Under the pieces are notes generated by a model. It was not told the DNA's origin and did not search any database. It saw only the letters and a program-made list of their open reading frames with translations. A DNA stretch of 64,000 nucleotides. Source: Dryocosmus kuriphilus. Taxonomy: Eukaryota; Arthropoda; Insecta; Hymenoptera; Cynipidae. Position 1 is the first letter of the stretch; each line of letters starts with the position of its first letter. The stretch is from positions 121,116,133 to 121,180,132 of the forward strand of contig CM076193.1 in assembly GCA_038277395.1 (NCBI GenBank), read 5' to 3'. This document shows, in pieces, positions 1 to 11,437 of the stretch. Made by a program: the position numbers and the translations under genes.

Positions 1-240
1 TAGTAGAGCCAACTAACAGAATCGTAGAACTGGAGGGAGAAGAAGTTCAACTATAAGAGTAGTTAGTTGGCTTTACTAAACGGATAGTCACCGTCCGCAC
101 TAAACAGTATAGTATAGCCAATTAATGCCAACTAAACAGCGTTTAGTACAGGTGACTCAACCTGTAGTTACTGTTACGATAACTTCGCTTACTAAACGGG
201 AATAGTCGCATCTACTATAACATTTCTCTCCGTGTAGGGC
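1..240. repeat. Short inverted and dispersed ACTAAACG-type motifs
   Basis: The segment has several copies of an ACTAAAC/GTTTAGT word. Positions 131-147 form a palindrome with 7 bp arms (ACTAAAC and GTTTAGT) around AGC. AGCCAACTAAC near 7-17 is mirrored by its reverse complement at 62-72. This looks like the cut edge of a repeat family continuing left of the window. No coding signal was seen, and the family is not recognised. Confidence 0.4.
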
Positions 241-800
241 AAAAACTGAGGTCATTTTCGTATTCTACGGCTCAAAATACATATAAAAATCATATTCACT
301 TCAATGAGACGTTCCCGGGCCCAAAATTTTGTTGTTCTATTTGAAGCGAAATAAAGTATGCAGTTTTGAGGAGAAATAGAATTGGAACTGAATAAAAATT
401 GAAGTTTCCATTTTTATAAAATAACAATATGCTGCCAACATATAAGGGTACTGAAGAAGGATAAAAAAGCTAATTAGATCCAAAAATGTTATTCTGTTCT
501 GCAAAAATGAAGATTGCAGCTTTCGATACCAGTGCGTGACAAGCGTATTTTTGCTGAAAGACCGATAATGATAAAGAAATTATTATCTTTCTTAAATGGA
601 CGATAATAATTTTATTTTTAAAGAATTTTTGATGTAATAAACCGGCATTTTCGCCAAATTTTTGTTTATGGCATTTGGTTACCAAGTAAAAAAACTCAAA
701 ATCGAATTACTAGATTCATAATAAGATTCTCTTGGTTAAACAGTTAATCTCGATTAACAAAATTTTATTGATTTATAGTCAAAAAGACAAATATGCAGTC
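241..800. other. AT-rich stretch, nothing recognised
   Basis: This is AT-rich DNA with only a 71-codon minus-strand open frame of ordinary low-complexity composition. I see no domain, TIR or RNA gene. Confidence 0.4.
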
Positions 801-1790
801 AAAGACCTAAAAAGTTACTCAAATTTGACTTTTTATTGGTCATGTTTCAGTAAAAATCGCAGTTAAGTTTTTACTAAATCAATACAGAAATTACTTTCCG
901 CTATTTGACTCTATTTGATTTAGAAAAAAAATCTCAAAAAATAATCATCAAATAGTAATCTACATATTTTATGGTTATCAAGAATTCTGATGAAAACCTA
1001 AATTAGTATGAATTAACTCATTTAAATATCGTCAAGTCATTTTCTGAATATGTTATGAGTTTAGACAAAGACGTACTAATTTTTTAACTCCCAGTCCTTA
1101 ACTCATTCATTTGGTTATCTCTCCATTAACTAGTGAAAAGACAGTCAACAATTTACTTTCGTTAAAATTTCTACTAAGTATTAGTCATTTTTCTTTATTT
1201 ACAATTAGCAGACTTTTTTACTTAAGTAAATTAATGACTTCGATACTTCAGACTTAGAGACTTTCTAAAGGAATTAGTCAAAATATTTTAAGCATATAAG
1301 AAATTTAGGAGAAATTGATTTTAACTTAATATGTAGATTTGACTGATTTAAATAACTCCAAGTCCTTTGCTAAATCTTTAATTGTTTTAACACATTTCTG
1401 ACTAATTTTCTCTAAATCTGAAATAGTTAAAATTGAGGAAATAATTTACTTTAGTGGTAATGTTTGATAATTATTCGTTGTATGTCACTATTTCTTTTAG
1501 TAGTAGTCTTTAAAGTTCTAGAAAAAATGCTTAAAAATTTGTAAAAATTTTAAATGAAGCTTATTAGTGAATTTTTTCAAAGAATAGTCATGAGGCGAAA
1601 ATCTGAATAAGTAGGATTCTAATAGTGCCAAGTCGTTCGCTAAATTTTGTATGGATTTAGTAAACATGTCAATCAAATTTAAATACTTAACTTGGTTATC
1701 AAATAAATAAGTGAATATCGGATTAATAAATGAATTAGTCAAACCCGAAGTTCCTTGCACTGTAAATTTTCTCGTAGATTTTGAATCTGG
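800..1790. repeat. Degenerate tandem repeat, ~268 bp period
   Basis: A landmark close to CCAAGTCCTTTGCTAAAT recurs near 1091, 1358 and 1627, giving a spacing of about 268 bp. Other shared words (TTGGTTATC, TTAGTCAAA) recur between them. The copies are strongly diverged, so this is an old array. The small minus-strand open frame at 1518-1760 lies inside it and is not considered a gene. Confidence 0.5.
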
Positions 1791-3005
1791 GTAGTTTCCC
1801 GAATATTTTGCAACAAGAATCGAAATCTTTCATCGAACCGTTTTATATAAAATCCAGTATTTAGGTTGTAGAATTGAATGTTTAGTTTTTTGTATATATG
1901 GTATGCGTATGCACATATTAAAAATTATATGAAAAGATATATTTTATAAAAATAAATTAATTTTTTTCATTATTAATTTAATTTTGAAGAATTGGTTCCA
2001 ATGTTATCTCTCTGATCGAAATGAGTAATCTGGAAGCTTTTAGGATGTAAGAAACAACATACTTCAGACCATTTAAAAAAAAAAAAACAGGTATTTTTTA
2101 TATTTCTTCAACGTTTCGAGAACATAATGTTCCCCTCGTCAGGAATAGTATAGCTGACAAGTTCCAAAAAATTACAATAAAAGGGAGAACATGTTTAAAA
2201 GTCTATGCTCTCTGTTTCTTAAGATAATCTTATATAATCTGAGATTAAGTAGTCATTATAGATAAGAGGTTACTGATTAATTGAAAACATTAATAGGATG
2301 TAAAATTAAAAATAAAAAGGATTTTTTTCAGAAAAGTCATTTTTTTAAAAACTTTTTAGTTAAAACTGATATGGAGCAGAACCCCTGTTCTGTCTCCAAA
2401 ATCTACAAGAAAATCTACAGTGCAACGACCTATAGATTAAAGCATTTTAAGGTTCACCGTGAAATCTTTACTAAATTAATAAAGCTGGTAACCGCCTAGA
2501 GGCAATTTTAATTAGTAAAACCGTGTAAAATTTTTATTTTGTGTCTGAATACTTCCCAGTAAAATTAAAGCCATTCATTGTTTGACCAAGAGAATGAGTT
2601 AAAATTACTTCCGGAAATTTAGGACAAATGCCCCAGAAGTCAATCGTTTTTCGATGGTTTCAAATAAATTCATAAAATGAACATGAGTTCAAATTATTTA
2701 AGTATTACGATCAATTGAAAAAATATGTCAAATTAGGCGATATGCACCTAAAAAAAAGGGTATTCCTATTGAAATATAGTATTCAAACCATTTGACCTTC
2801 ATATTTTGATTTCATCTAAAAAATTTCGCGATGGTATATTATATTGATAATAAAATAAATAGTAAACTAAATCTTCTAAACTATTTACATAAATATTAAA
2901 CTACGTCTAGCTATCCCGAAAAGTTGGCGAAAAATTGGCCGAGCTGGAATAAAAATCGACTGCTCGTCCCGAAATTTCAGGTCGGTTAGCAAAACTTATA
3001 AAAAA
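1790..3005. other. AT-rich intergenic DNA around the hammerhead-like motif
   Basis: Apart from the hammerhead-like motif and poly-A/T runs (for example near 2075), I see no domain-bearing reading frame. A 72-codon plus-strand frame at 2281-2499 is lysine-rich, without a recognisable motif, and is likely chance. Confidence 0.4.
2105..2145 (-). ncRNA. Hammerhead-ribozyme-like core (candidate)
   Basis: On the minus strand, CTGACGA (rc of 2136-2142) is followed by a hairpin with 7 bp arms GGGAACA/TGTTCTC and loop TTA, then GAAAC (rc of 2113-2117). This is the order of the conserved hammerhead core: CUGANGA, stem II, GAAA. Hammerhead motifs are known in the terminal repeats of Penelope-like elements. 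Stems I and III are not clear by eye, so self-cleavage is unproven. The motif is probably a remnant of a retroelement end. Confidence 0.5.
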
Positions 3006-3009
3006 TATG

Positions 3010-4290
3010 TGACTACTCAACCCGAGTTTCGAGATGACGAGAAGATTCCTGTGGGATAGGTGAGATTCTGTGGCATAATGGGAGTCCCATTAGATAGGTG
3101 GGGTCCTGTGGAATAGATGAAGTCCTGTGGGATAAATAGGGTTCTGTTAGATAATGGTAGTCCCGAGGTATAGGTGGGGTCCTGTGGGATACTAGGAGTC
3201 CTATGGGATAATGGGAATCGTGTGAGATAGGTGAACTCTTGTGTCATAGATGAGGTTCTGTGGGATAATGAGATGCCCGAGCGATATTTTAGATCCTGTG
3301 AGATAAGGGGTGTCCCGAGGCATAGGTGGGGTCTTTTGAGATAATGGGAACCCCGTAAGATAAGATGAGTCCCTAGTGATAGGTAGGGTCCTGTGGAATA
3401 ATGGGAGTTTCGAGGAATAGGTGGGATCCTGTGGAATAAGAGGAGTATCGAGGTGTAGGTTGAGTCCTCTGTGATAATGGGAGTGCCGAGGGACAGGGGG
3501 CCTGTGAAATAATAAGAGTCCCGAGCGATAGGTATAATGGCAATCGTGTGAGATAGGTGAAGTCTTGTGTCATAGATGAGGTTCTGTGGGACAATGGGAG
3601 CCCCGAGGGATATTTTGGGTCATGTGCGATAAGGGGAGTTCCGATGATAGGTAGGGTTCTGCGGGATAAAGTGAGTCCCGAAGGATACGTCGAGTCATGT
3701 GGGATAATGGGAGTCCCGAACGATAGGTTGGGTCCTGTGAGATCATGGGAGCCCCGTAGGATAAGGAGAGTCCCTAGGGATAGGTAGGGTCCTGTGAGAT
3801 AATCGGAGTTTCGGGGGATAGGTGGGGAGTATCGAAGGGTAAGTCGAGTCCTGTGTGATAATGGGAGTGCTGAGGTACAGGGGGCCTGTGAAATAATAAG
3901 AGTCTTGAGCGATAGGTGGGCTCCTATGGGATAACTAAAGTCCTGTGGGATAGATAGGGTCCTGTTAGAAAGTGAATGTTCCGAGGGATAGGTGCGGTCC
4001 TGCGTGATACTACTAGGAGTCCTGTGCGATAATAGGAGTCTTGTGGGATAGGTGCGACCCTGTGTGATAGATGGGGCCGTGTGGGAAAATGGGAGTCCCA
4101 GTGAATATTTGGCGTCCTGTGGGATAAGGGGAATCCTGAATGATAGGTGGAGTCACGTGAGATAAGGGGGATAGATGGGGTCCTGTGGGATAAGGTTAGT
4201 CACCAGGGATAGGTCGGGTCCTGTGAGATATAGAAAGTTCTACGGGATAATGGGGTCCTGAGGGATAAATGGTGTCCTGTGGGATACTAG
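3010..4290. repeat. G-rich minisatellite, ~38 bp unit
   Basis: The array consists of a variable unit of about 38 bp built on GGATAGGTGGGGTCCTGTG and GGATAATGGGAGTCCCGAG. A longer period is also present: the stretch from about 3209 is re-read from about 3535, starting with the same shift from AATCGTGTGAGATAGGTGAA into GTCATAGATGAGG. The strand is unusually G-rich compared with the AT-rich flanks. Open frames on both strands (3017-3247, 3373-3594, 3557-3787) simply translate the repeat and are not genes. Confidence 0.9.
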
Positions 4291-6260
4291 AAGTTCTTAT
4301 TATCTTTGGGACCCGTTTGGCACTTATGCTCTTTTGGAGTGCCAAACTTTTGGTTTTGGCGGGAAAAAATTACGAGGGACGGACGGAGACCCGACTGGAC
4401 ACCCGACCGAAAGTTCAAGGGTTTCTGCCTAGGGCTACGAAATACCAAAAAAACTCAGGATAATATCCCCAATGTCAAAAATTTTACTATCGACGTTAAT
4501 ATGAATAACTGAAAATAAAGGAAACGAGCTGTTGAGTAGTTAACCTCAATTAAAATGAAAATTTACATTTAGTGCCCAAAAGTTTTGGGCAGTGTGGAAA
4601 AACATGTCCAATTACGGAATAATTAGTCTCGAGAAATCTCTGTGACATATTGTAGAATGGTTTTCAATTTTCGAGTGATTGGATGACAGGATATAATAGG
4701 GAATAAATGTTGAGAGACGCTGAGTTGTAACTACCGTCGCATATCCCTTATGAGCAACATGGTCTCTGAGGTGAACCTTTCCTAGATAGTCGAGATGATG
4801 CGAAAATGCGATACGTAGTTGTCCTTTTCTTTATTATCTTCTTCAAGGTCTTTGATATCCCATGTTTCTCATTCGAGCAAATCAATTCCCAGATCTGACA
4901 CGATATGGTACTTCCAAAATAGCATCTTAGATCGAGAGGAATTTCAATCCTTATAATGCGATTTATAGAAAATTCATATTTTCTTTTAGACCAGGATTAA
5001 GATAAATGTTTCAAAACCCCTTCTTTTTTATTTGGAATTAGTTAGGATTCTTTATTACAATATATCTGGATCGCAATATTATATCAAAACCACGAAGTTC
5101 CGTCCGCTCCTTTTTGTTACGCTGTTAGAAAAACTTACATAATAGAGATGAAATTAACTTTGTTTTCACTCGTAAAAATTAAATTTTTATATGAAATATA
5201 CGATAAATTGTGGGTAAGGTTATTTTGAATTTCGCTTGTTTTAGCTTTTACTTTCAGAATTCATTTTGGTTTGAAAATTAGGTCACATTATCTGACTGCC
5301 TCCACTATTTTGCGCATTTGCTTTATTAATTATTTTTTACATATTCATATTATCAATTCTTTTAGAAAATTCTGTGCACTTAAAAGGGAGATCAGGAATT
5401 GGTTTTTTTTAGGGATTCATAATTTTTGTAATGAAAGATATATAATTGGAGTATTAATTTGCCGAAACAGCAAGGTGCACTTTTTGGTCATTTTCAAGAA
5501 GAAGAACTTTGTAAATATTTCGAAAAGTTTCTCGAATTTTTTTTGCTTTTTTTCATTTTAATGTTTATTTATTCAGTTATCTGTAAAAGACACATTTATG
5601 TAAATATAACAATTTTTAGTACTTATTTTCAATGCAAAATTTGCTTTTGGAATGTTTATTGTCGTAAAAGAGATTTTCTATTGAAAGGAAGTGTTAGAAA
5701 TTTTTATATTTACATAATTTTATAGAAATTTCGCAGAGAATTGAGTGAATAAACGTTTCGACGGAATCCATTTAAAATCTGTTGGACACGAAATATCATG
5801 TTTTTAAGAAATTATGCGACAACGAAAGATATAAAAAAATATTAATATAAAAGTTTGTACGCCTTGAAAAGTTCTACAAAAAATACCTCTCGCTGTTTTG
5901 TAATACCTTGCATCGTTTACGAGAACAACTGGAAAATTCAATTTTCAGGGGAAAAAAATTTTGTCGGTTTCTAGAAAAAGGTTTAGCCCGCATAAAACTC
6001 ATAGAATATCTTCCTCATGTAAGACAAATTACAAAAAAAAATTACAAAAAATATAATTATGGTTTTTTTTAAAGAAAATAGGCTTACTGTGTTTTCAGAT
6101 AAACAGCCGCAATTTTTCAATTTTTTTGGCAGTTTTCGAAAGAGGACGATAAATCTCATCAGAATCTGGAAATAGATAAATATCTTAAATTATCTCTCTC
6201 TACTTTTGTGTTAAATCGTGAAAAGCACTTTTTCTAATTTTTTGAGACTTAAAAAACGTT
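4290..6260. other. AT-rich DNA with dispersed repeat copies, no gene
   Basis: Around 4300-4460 there is a short GC-richer block containing an imperfect inverted repeat (TTTGGCACTT and GGAGTGCCAAAC). Sequence at about 5340-5740 resembles 11040-11300 (shared AGGGATTCATAATTTT and TTTATTTATTC words). Sequence at about 5770-6010 resembles 31320-31680 (GCATAAAAC, CTCTCGCTG versus CTCTTTCTC and adjacent words). These look like diverged copies of dispersed repeats. The 96- and 88-codon open frames at 5271-5725 are Phe/Lys-rich, unsupported translations of AT-rich DNA. Confidence 0.45.
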
Positions 6261-6267
6261 TAGATGT

Positions 6268-6700
6268 AGCACTTGGCCCCAAAGCGTTAAAAATTCAATA
6301 AATCGTTTAATTTCGAGAAAAATCGTAAATGTTTCATAGAGGTGATCTAAAATAATATGTTATGCACGTTAAGAAGGCTAAAAAATTAATTTTGGAAATA
6401 AATGCACCCCTATATTCTCTAAAGCTTACCTCTTGAGATACGATAGCTCAATTTTTAAGTATATTTTTCATATTTGCATAATAAAATTTTTTATAATTTG
6501 CCCTTAAAATATGCATTTCACTTTCATAAAATTTAGAAAATATACTTGAACATTGATTTTTGTAGGACCTTAATGGATGACACTTATTGAATACAATTCA
6601 TATAATTATTGCACATCACCTCTATGAAGTATTTATGATTCTCTTTAAAATTAAATGATATATTGAATTTTGAACATTTTGAGGCCGAGAGTTAACTATC
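6268..6700. repeat. Foldback or MITE-like inverted repeat
   Basis: The left arm, about 6268-6355 (CTTGGCCCC, AATTCAATAAATCGTTTAAT, CATAGAGGTGAT), is the imperfect reverse complement of about 6610-6700 (ATCACCTCTATG, ATTAAATGATATATTGAATT, GAGGCCGAG). The spacer is about 250 bp. No coding capacity is visible. No clean target-site duplication could be fixed, so the true ends may lie slightly outside. Confidence 0.65.
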
Positions 6701-7119
6701 TCGAACTATAAAATTCTAAAAAAAATAATAAAATTTTTTTTACCAAATAACACAAAATAAACGAACGAGAACTTAAAAAATCAAAAAAATTTTTTTCTTG
6801 TACCATTCTCATCTCAATTAGGTTAAAAATTGTACAGGTTTAAATAAACATTTTGCGTTTTTGAGTGCAGCTCCGAATAGTACTTACCGCCGCTTAATTT
6901 AAAACTTCGTACACCCATGTATTTTGACTCGCTGATTATGAATATGATAATGAAAATTGACGCAACTTAGATTTTAAAGGACAAAACTAAGAAAAAAACT
7001 GATTTTTAAACAGTTTTTTCAATTTATTATGAAAAGTATCGGTCTAAGGGTAAAATGTTTCCTACAAAATTGTTAGCTCATGAAAATGGTCCTATAATAA
7101 TTAAGTATATATCAACTGG

Positions 7120-8275
7120 TCGCAGAAATACTTGACGTCACACCTCTACTCCTTTCTTTGTTCTGTTGGGGGCGGCAAGTCTCCCCTGTGACTGGTTACA
7201 GAAATACATGAAGTCACACTCCTACAAATTTCCCTTGTTCTACGGGGGACGGCAAAGCTCCCCTGTGACTGTTTACAGAAATACGTGAGGTCACACGTCT
7301 ACCACTTTCTCTTGTTCTGCGGGGCCTGCAAGTCTCCCCTGTGACTGGTCACAGAAATACACCTTGGTCACACCCATACTTATTTCCCATGTTCTGCGGT
7401 GGACGGCAAACCTTCCCTGTGACTGTTTACAGAAATACGTGAGGTCACACGTCTACCACTTTCTCTTGTTCTGCGGGGCCTGCAAGTCTCCCCTGTGACT
7501 GGTCACAGAAATACACCTTGATCACACCCCTATCCATTTCCATTGTCCTGCGGGGGACGGCAAAGCTTCCCTGTGACTCTTTACAAGAATACGTGAGGTC
7601 ACACGTCTACCACTTTCTCTTTTTCTGCGGGTCTTGCAGTCTCCCCTGTGACTGGTCACAGAAATACACCTTGGTCACACCCATACTTATTTCCCATGTT
7701 CTGCGGTGGACGGCAAACCTTCCCTGTGACTGTTTACAGAAATACGTGAGGTCACACGTCTACCACTTTCTCTTGTTCTGCGGGGCCTGCAAGTCTCCCC
7801 TGTGACTGGTCACAGAAATACACCTTGATCACACCCCTATCCATTTCCATTGTCCTGCGGGGGACGGCAAAGCTTCCCTGTGGCTCTTTACAAGAATACG
7901 TGAGGTCACACGTCTACCACTTTCTCTTTTTCTGCGGGTCTTGCAGTCTCCCCTGTGACTGGTCACAGAAATACACCTTGGTCACACCCATACCTATTTC
8001 CCGTGTTCTGCGGTGGACGGCAAACCTTCCCTGTGACTATTTACAGAAATACGTGAGGTCACACGTCTACCCCTTTCTTTTGCTCTGCGGGGACTGCAAG
8101 GCTCCCCTGTGACTGATCACAGAAATGCATGAAGCCACACCCCTACACATTTCTCTTGTTCTGTGGGGGCGGCAGAGCTCCCATGTGACTGGTGACAGAA
8201 ATACTTTAAGTCACACCCCTACTCCTTTACCTTGTTTTGTAGGGAGCTGCAAAGCTCCCTTGTGACAAATTGTAC
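7120..8275. repeat. Satellite, 77 bp unit with ~307 bp higher-order repeat
   Basis: About 15 units of 77 bp begin near CTGTGACTGGTCACAG and run through GAAATAC, TCACAC, TTCTGCGGGG and GCAAGNCTCCC. Blocks of four units repeat almost identically: 7518-7805 and 7825-8112 match at a 307 bp offset. Some units carry a near-perfect palindrome (CTGTGAC-TG-GTCACAG) that alternates with a decayed form (CTGTGACTGTTTACAG). The two 95-codon plus-strand open frames are translations of the array and not genes. Confidence 0.93.
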
Positions 8276-8516
8276 TTTCTGGATCGTTATTCCATTTTAG
8301 TCGAAAATAATGGTTCTAGAGAAAAATCGTGAACAACATAAAATATGGAACTTTTTATGAGCTAAAACTTTTGTAGAAAATATTTTACTCTTAGAGCAAT
8401 ATTTTTCAAAATGAATTGAAAAAACTTTTCAAAAATAAATTGTTTTCAGTTTTGACCTTGAAAATCATATTTGCGACAATTTTCGCTATCGTATCAGTAT
8501 TCACAGAGTCAAAATA

Positions 8517-9842
8517 CGAGGGCCTACCCAAAAGAAACCGAACTACTTTTGTACAAAGTTATTATTTTGATTTTTCTACAAAAAACATTTAATCTCCTTC
8601 AAAGTACTCTCCATTGGAGACAATACACTTATCTAATCTTTTATTCCATTGTTCGAAACATTTTTTAAATTCCTCTTTTGTGATGCTTGAGAGCGCCTCC
8701 GTCGTTTTTTCCTTCACTTCAGCTACGTCCGCAAAACGCTTTCCTTTCATGTCCCTTTTCATTCGGGGGAATAAAAAAAAGTCACAGGGGGATAAATCGG
8801 GTGAATAAGGTGGGTGAGGAACAGTAGCCATGCTATTTTTGGTCAAAAATCGGCGCACAGAAAGGGCTGTGTGAGCAGGGGCGTTGTCGTGGTGGAAAAA
8901 CCAGTCCCCCGACTGCCACAAATCAGGCCTTTTCCGTCGTAAACTGTTGCGCAATCTTTTCAAGACTTCCAGGTAAAATGCCTGATTAACTGTCTGACCC
9001 GGTGGAACAAATTCTGAATGGACGACTCCTCTCACATCGAAAAAACAAATGAGCATCGTCTTAATGTTTGACCTCACCTGACGAGCTTTTTTAGGGCGAA
9101 GCGAATTTTGAGTCTTCCATTGACTTGACTGTTGCTTAGTTTCAGGATCGTATCCATTACACCACGATTCGTCACCTGTTATGACCTTGGAAAAAAAGTT
9201 TGGATCATTTTGGAATTCCTCCTTCAAAGCAGAGCATGCTTGCACGCGGCCTTGTTTTTGCTCTGCAGTCAGCAGTCGAGGAACAAATTTTGCAGCCACC
9301 CTTCTCATCCCCAAATCTTCACTTAGAATTCTCTGTACTGAACTCCAACTCACGCCAGATTTCTCCACAACTTCTTCGATGGTCCTTCGTCGATCTTCCA
9401 GGATGATTTCACGAATTTTTTCAACATTTTCGTCGGTTCGGGCCGTCGAAGGACGTCCAGAGCGAGGTTGATCGTCAATTGACATTTCCCCACTTTTAAA
9501 ACGAGAAAAAAACCACTCGAACACTTGAGTTTTTCCCATAGCATCATCCTTGTAGGCCGTTTTTAACATTTGAAGAGTTTCTGTGCCCGTTTTCCCGAGC
9601 AGGAAGCAAAACCTCACGTTGGCACGCTGATCACGAAAATCAACCATCACAAAAAACGACGAGCGCGCAAAGCAACAGTCACAAAAAAAATTACACACAC
9701 CAAATGCAACCTTACACAGTGATAGCAGTTGGCATACTAACTGGTGAAAAGTGCCTCTACACGCACCTACCGGCAAAAACCCGGCACTACAACAACTCCG
9801 CTCCCCACAACATCAGTTCGGTTTCTTTTGGGTAGGCCCTCG
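8517..9842 (-). mobile_element. Complete mariner transposon (copy 1)
   Basis: The ends are perfect 27 bp inverted repeats starting CGAGGGCCTACCCAAAAGAA. They are flanked on both sides by TA (8515-8516 and 9843-9844), the mariner target duplication. The element is 1326 bp, a normal size for mariner, with a single transposase gene on the minus strand. It lies at the right edge of the 77 bp satellite. A truncated copy is present at 33695-34880. The near identity of the two copies suggests recent activity. Confidence 0.96.
8589..9647 (-). CDS. Mariner transposase, DD34D, apparently intact
   Basis: This encodes the enzyme that cuts and joins mariner ends at TA targets in the nucleus. The chosen start (9647) gives 352 residues beginning MVDFRDQRA, close to the usual ~345-350; the open frame runs 43 codons further upstream to 9776 but that extension overlaps the 5' non-coding part. 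An N-terminal helix-turn-helix DNA-binding half contains the RSGRPS linker. The catalytic triad is visible as TGDESW, HHDNAPAH and SPCDFF, with 34 residues between the second and third aspartates. I see no internal stop or frameshift. Possible flaws are an extra Phe in the EWFFSRF segment and Asn instead of the Tyr found in copy 2 just after TGDESWC. Activity cannot be judged from sequence alone. Confidence 0.93.
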   Translation of the reverse strand: MVDFRDQRANVRFCFLLGKTGTETLQMLKTAYKDDAMGKTQVFEWFFSRFKSGEMSIDDQPRSGRPSTARTDENVEKIREIILEDRRRTIEEVVEKSGVSWSSVQRILSEDLGMRRVAAKFVPRLLTAEQKQGRVQACSALKEEFQNDPNFFSKVITGDESWCNGYDPETKQQSSQWKTQNSLRPKKARQVRSNIKTMLICFFDVRGVVHSEFVPPGQTVNQAFYLEVLKRLRNSLRRKRPDLWQSGDWFFHHDNAPAHTALSVRRFLTKNSMATVPHPPYSPDLSPCDFFLFPRMKRDMKGKRFADVAEVKEKTTEALSSITKEEFKKCFEQWNKRLDKCIVSNGEYFEGD

Positions 9843-9844
9843 TA

Positions 9845-10342
9845 CATAGGTATACGAAGTTTCAAATTAATCGGAGGTAGATACTTTTCGGAACTTTATC
9901 CGCGTTTTTTTAAAACACACTTCAAACATCAAAAACAGATGATTTAGTAGAAACGAATTTTTTCACAAAAATGAATGAAAATAAAAAATGCCCGCAGTAA
10001 ATCCTAAGGTATAAAAAGTGCTACAGATCATTTTCGTCTTCATCTTAATACTCCAGAATTTTCTGTGAGTATAGAACCATTTAGACAAAAAATGCACGAA
10101 AAAGGTAGGAAGATAAACTAATAACAGAAACGAGAATCCAGATGAATTTTTTAGAATGGGTCGAAGTTCGTTCAAAAACCTAATCGGGCAGTAATGTGTG
10201 AACCCATGATATTCATGCAGAAGGACACGAGTAATTGCATCGACCCAGGATTTCCAATTAAAGCCGATAGTTGTTCGTAAATTGTGCGCGAATCTCGGAG
10301 CGATAGAAGCAATAAAAGGGGAGCATTTTTTTTCATCTACTT
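9845..10342. other. AT-rich spacer, no supported gene
   Basis: A 131-codon minus-strand frame (9963-10358) covers the interval. It is rich in Phe, Tyr and Ser, has no motif I recognise, and reads into the GC-rich block at its start. It is considered chance. Confidence 0.35.
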
Positions 10343-10700
10343 TTAAACTGGGTAGCAACTTCCGGTACTTCCTGTGCCTTTCACTGGATGGGAAAGTAAG
10401 TCAGGCCATGCAAGTAAACTCTCGCTTACGTGAATACCCCTGACGCATGTATGTATATATATATATATGTGTACAGTGAAGCGCGTCGCGCTGTTTGCCA
10501 AAGGTGTACACACGTACGTGGTTACGCAAGCGCGTATGTTCGCCCGAGAGAACAAAGTATGATCGCATAAAAGTTCCGCCAGTCCGTGGTGTGCGGCTTG
10601 AACATTTAGCCCTTTGAAGTCGCTCCCCTCGCGGAAGAGCGTCGAAGGGTGTAAATCTCGCGAGCCACCCACAGAAAGCTCACTCGGTTTTTACTATCCT
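10343..10700. other. Locally GC-rich, CpG-containing block of unknown function
   Basis: The base composition rises sharply, with many CG dinucleotides (GCGCGTCGCGC near 10481, GTACGTGG, CTCGCGGAAGAGCG). A (TA)n run at about 10446-10470 breaks the block. A 109-codon minus-strand frame spans it, but its translation shows no recognisable domain. It could be a conserved non-coding or promoter-like host segment, or a fragment of an unknown TE. Confidence 0.35.
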
Positions 10701-11437
10701 TCATATTTTTACTGCAAAACGTCCAAGTTATCCTGTTCAAACTGGCTTTGTTACTTTTTCATTTCCATGCTTATATCATTACTTTCTCCATAAGAGAAAT
10801 TCTACAACTTTTAGTCAAATTAACTGCTTGGATATTAACTGCTTTTGATGCAAGGAAAATGAATAATTAATTAGTATTGTGTTCTTTTATTGTAGAGTGG
10901 GTTTGGAATATTTACATTTCCGTAATTAGGAGCATGGTAGGAACTTTTTGTTTGGAGCTTTGAAATCTTGTAGATTGTCTGCGCCAGCTAACCATTAGCA
11001 TTTTTATTAAATTGACCTATTTGTTTGGTTAAGCAGAAAATTCTGGCAAGTTTTTTTCAGGGATTCATAATTTTCAAGAAAAGAAAAATTTGAAATTTTT
11101 TTTTCTTGTATCGAGTTTATTTTCCCTTTTTATTTATTGACATGTTTATTTATTCCATTCTCTGGTTATATTTGATAAAAAATTTATATTTAAATAATTT
11201 TATACAAATGAGACAAATAGGATTGAAAATTTTCTTAGACTGTGTAATTTTGGAAAAATCGTCAATGTTCCTTTTTTCCTCATTTGCATATGACTAACTT
11301 TTACGGACTTTTTTTCAGATCTTTTATTTGAGTTTGTACAAGAAAAAATCTATTTTCATGCTGAAAACAAATTATTCATAATTTTCAGTGGAGAAGAAAA
11401 CAACAAGATCGATATTTTTCTCGACTCCCAAGAAAAT
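10700..11437. other. AT-rich DNA with a diverged dispersed repeat, no gene
   Basis: Sequence from about 11040 to 11300 shares words with 5340-5740 in the same orientation, so it is probably another copy of the same dispersed family. The 63-codon frame at 11106-11297 is inside it. Nothing else was recognised. Confidence 0.4.

Noticed and set aside
3017..3787. Open frames with repetitive Pro/Thr/Ser peptides on both strands
   Set aside because: They are translations of the 38 bp minisatellite; the unit is not a multiple of three and there is no independent coding evidence.
7518..8112. Two nearly identical 95-codon frames
   Set aside because: They arise from the 307 bp higher-order repeat of the 77 bp satellite.
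8614..9547. Several plus- and minus-strand frames overlapping the mariner gene
   Set aside because: They are shadow frames of the transposase; the same shadows reappear in copy 2 at 33927-34783.
10343..10672. 109-codon frame as a host exon
   Set aside because: No domain or similarity recognised and it spans a (TA)n microsatellite that would be translated.
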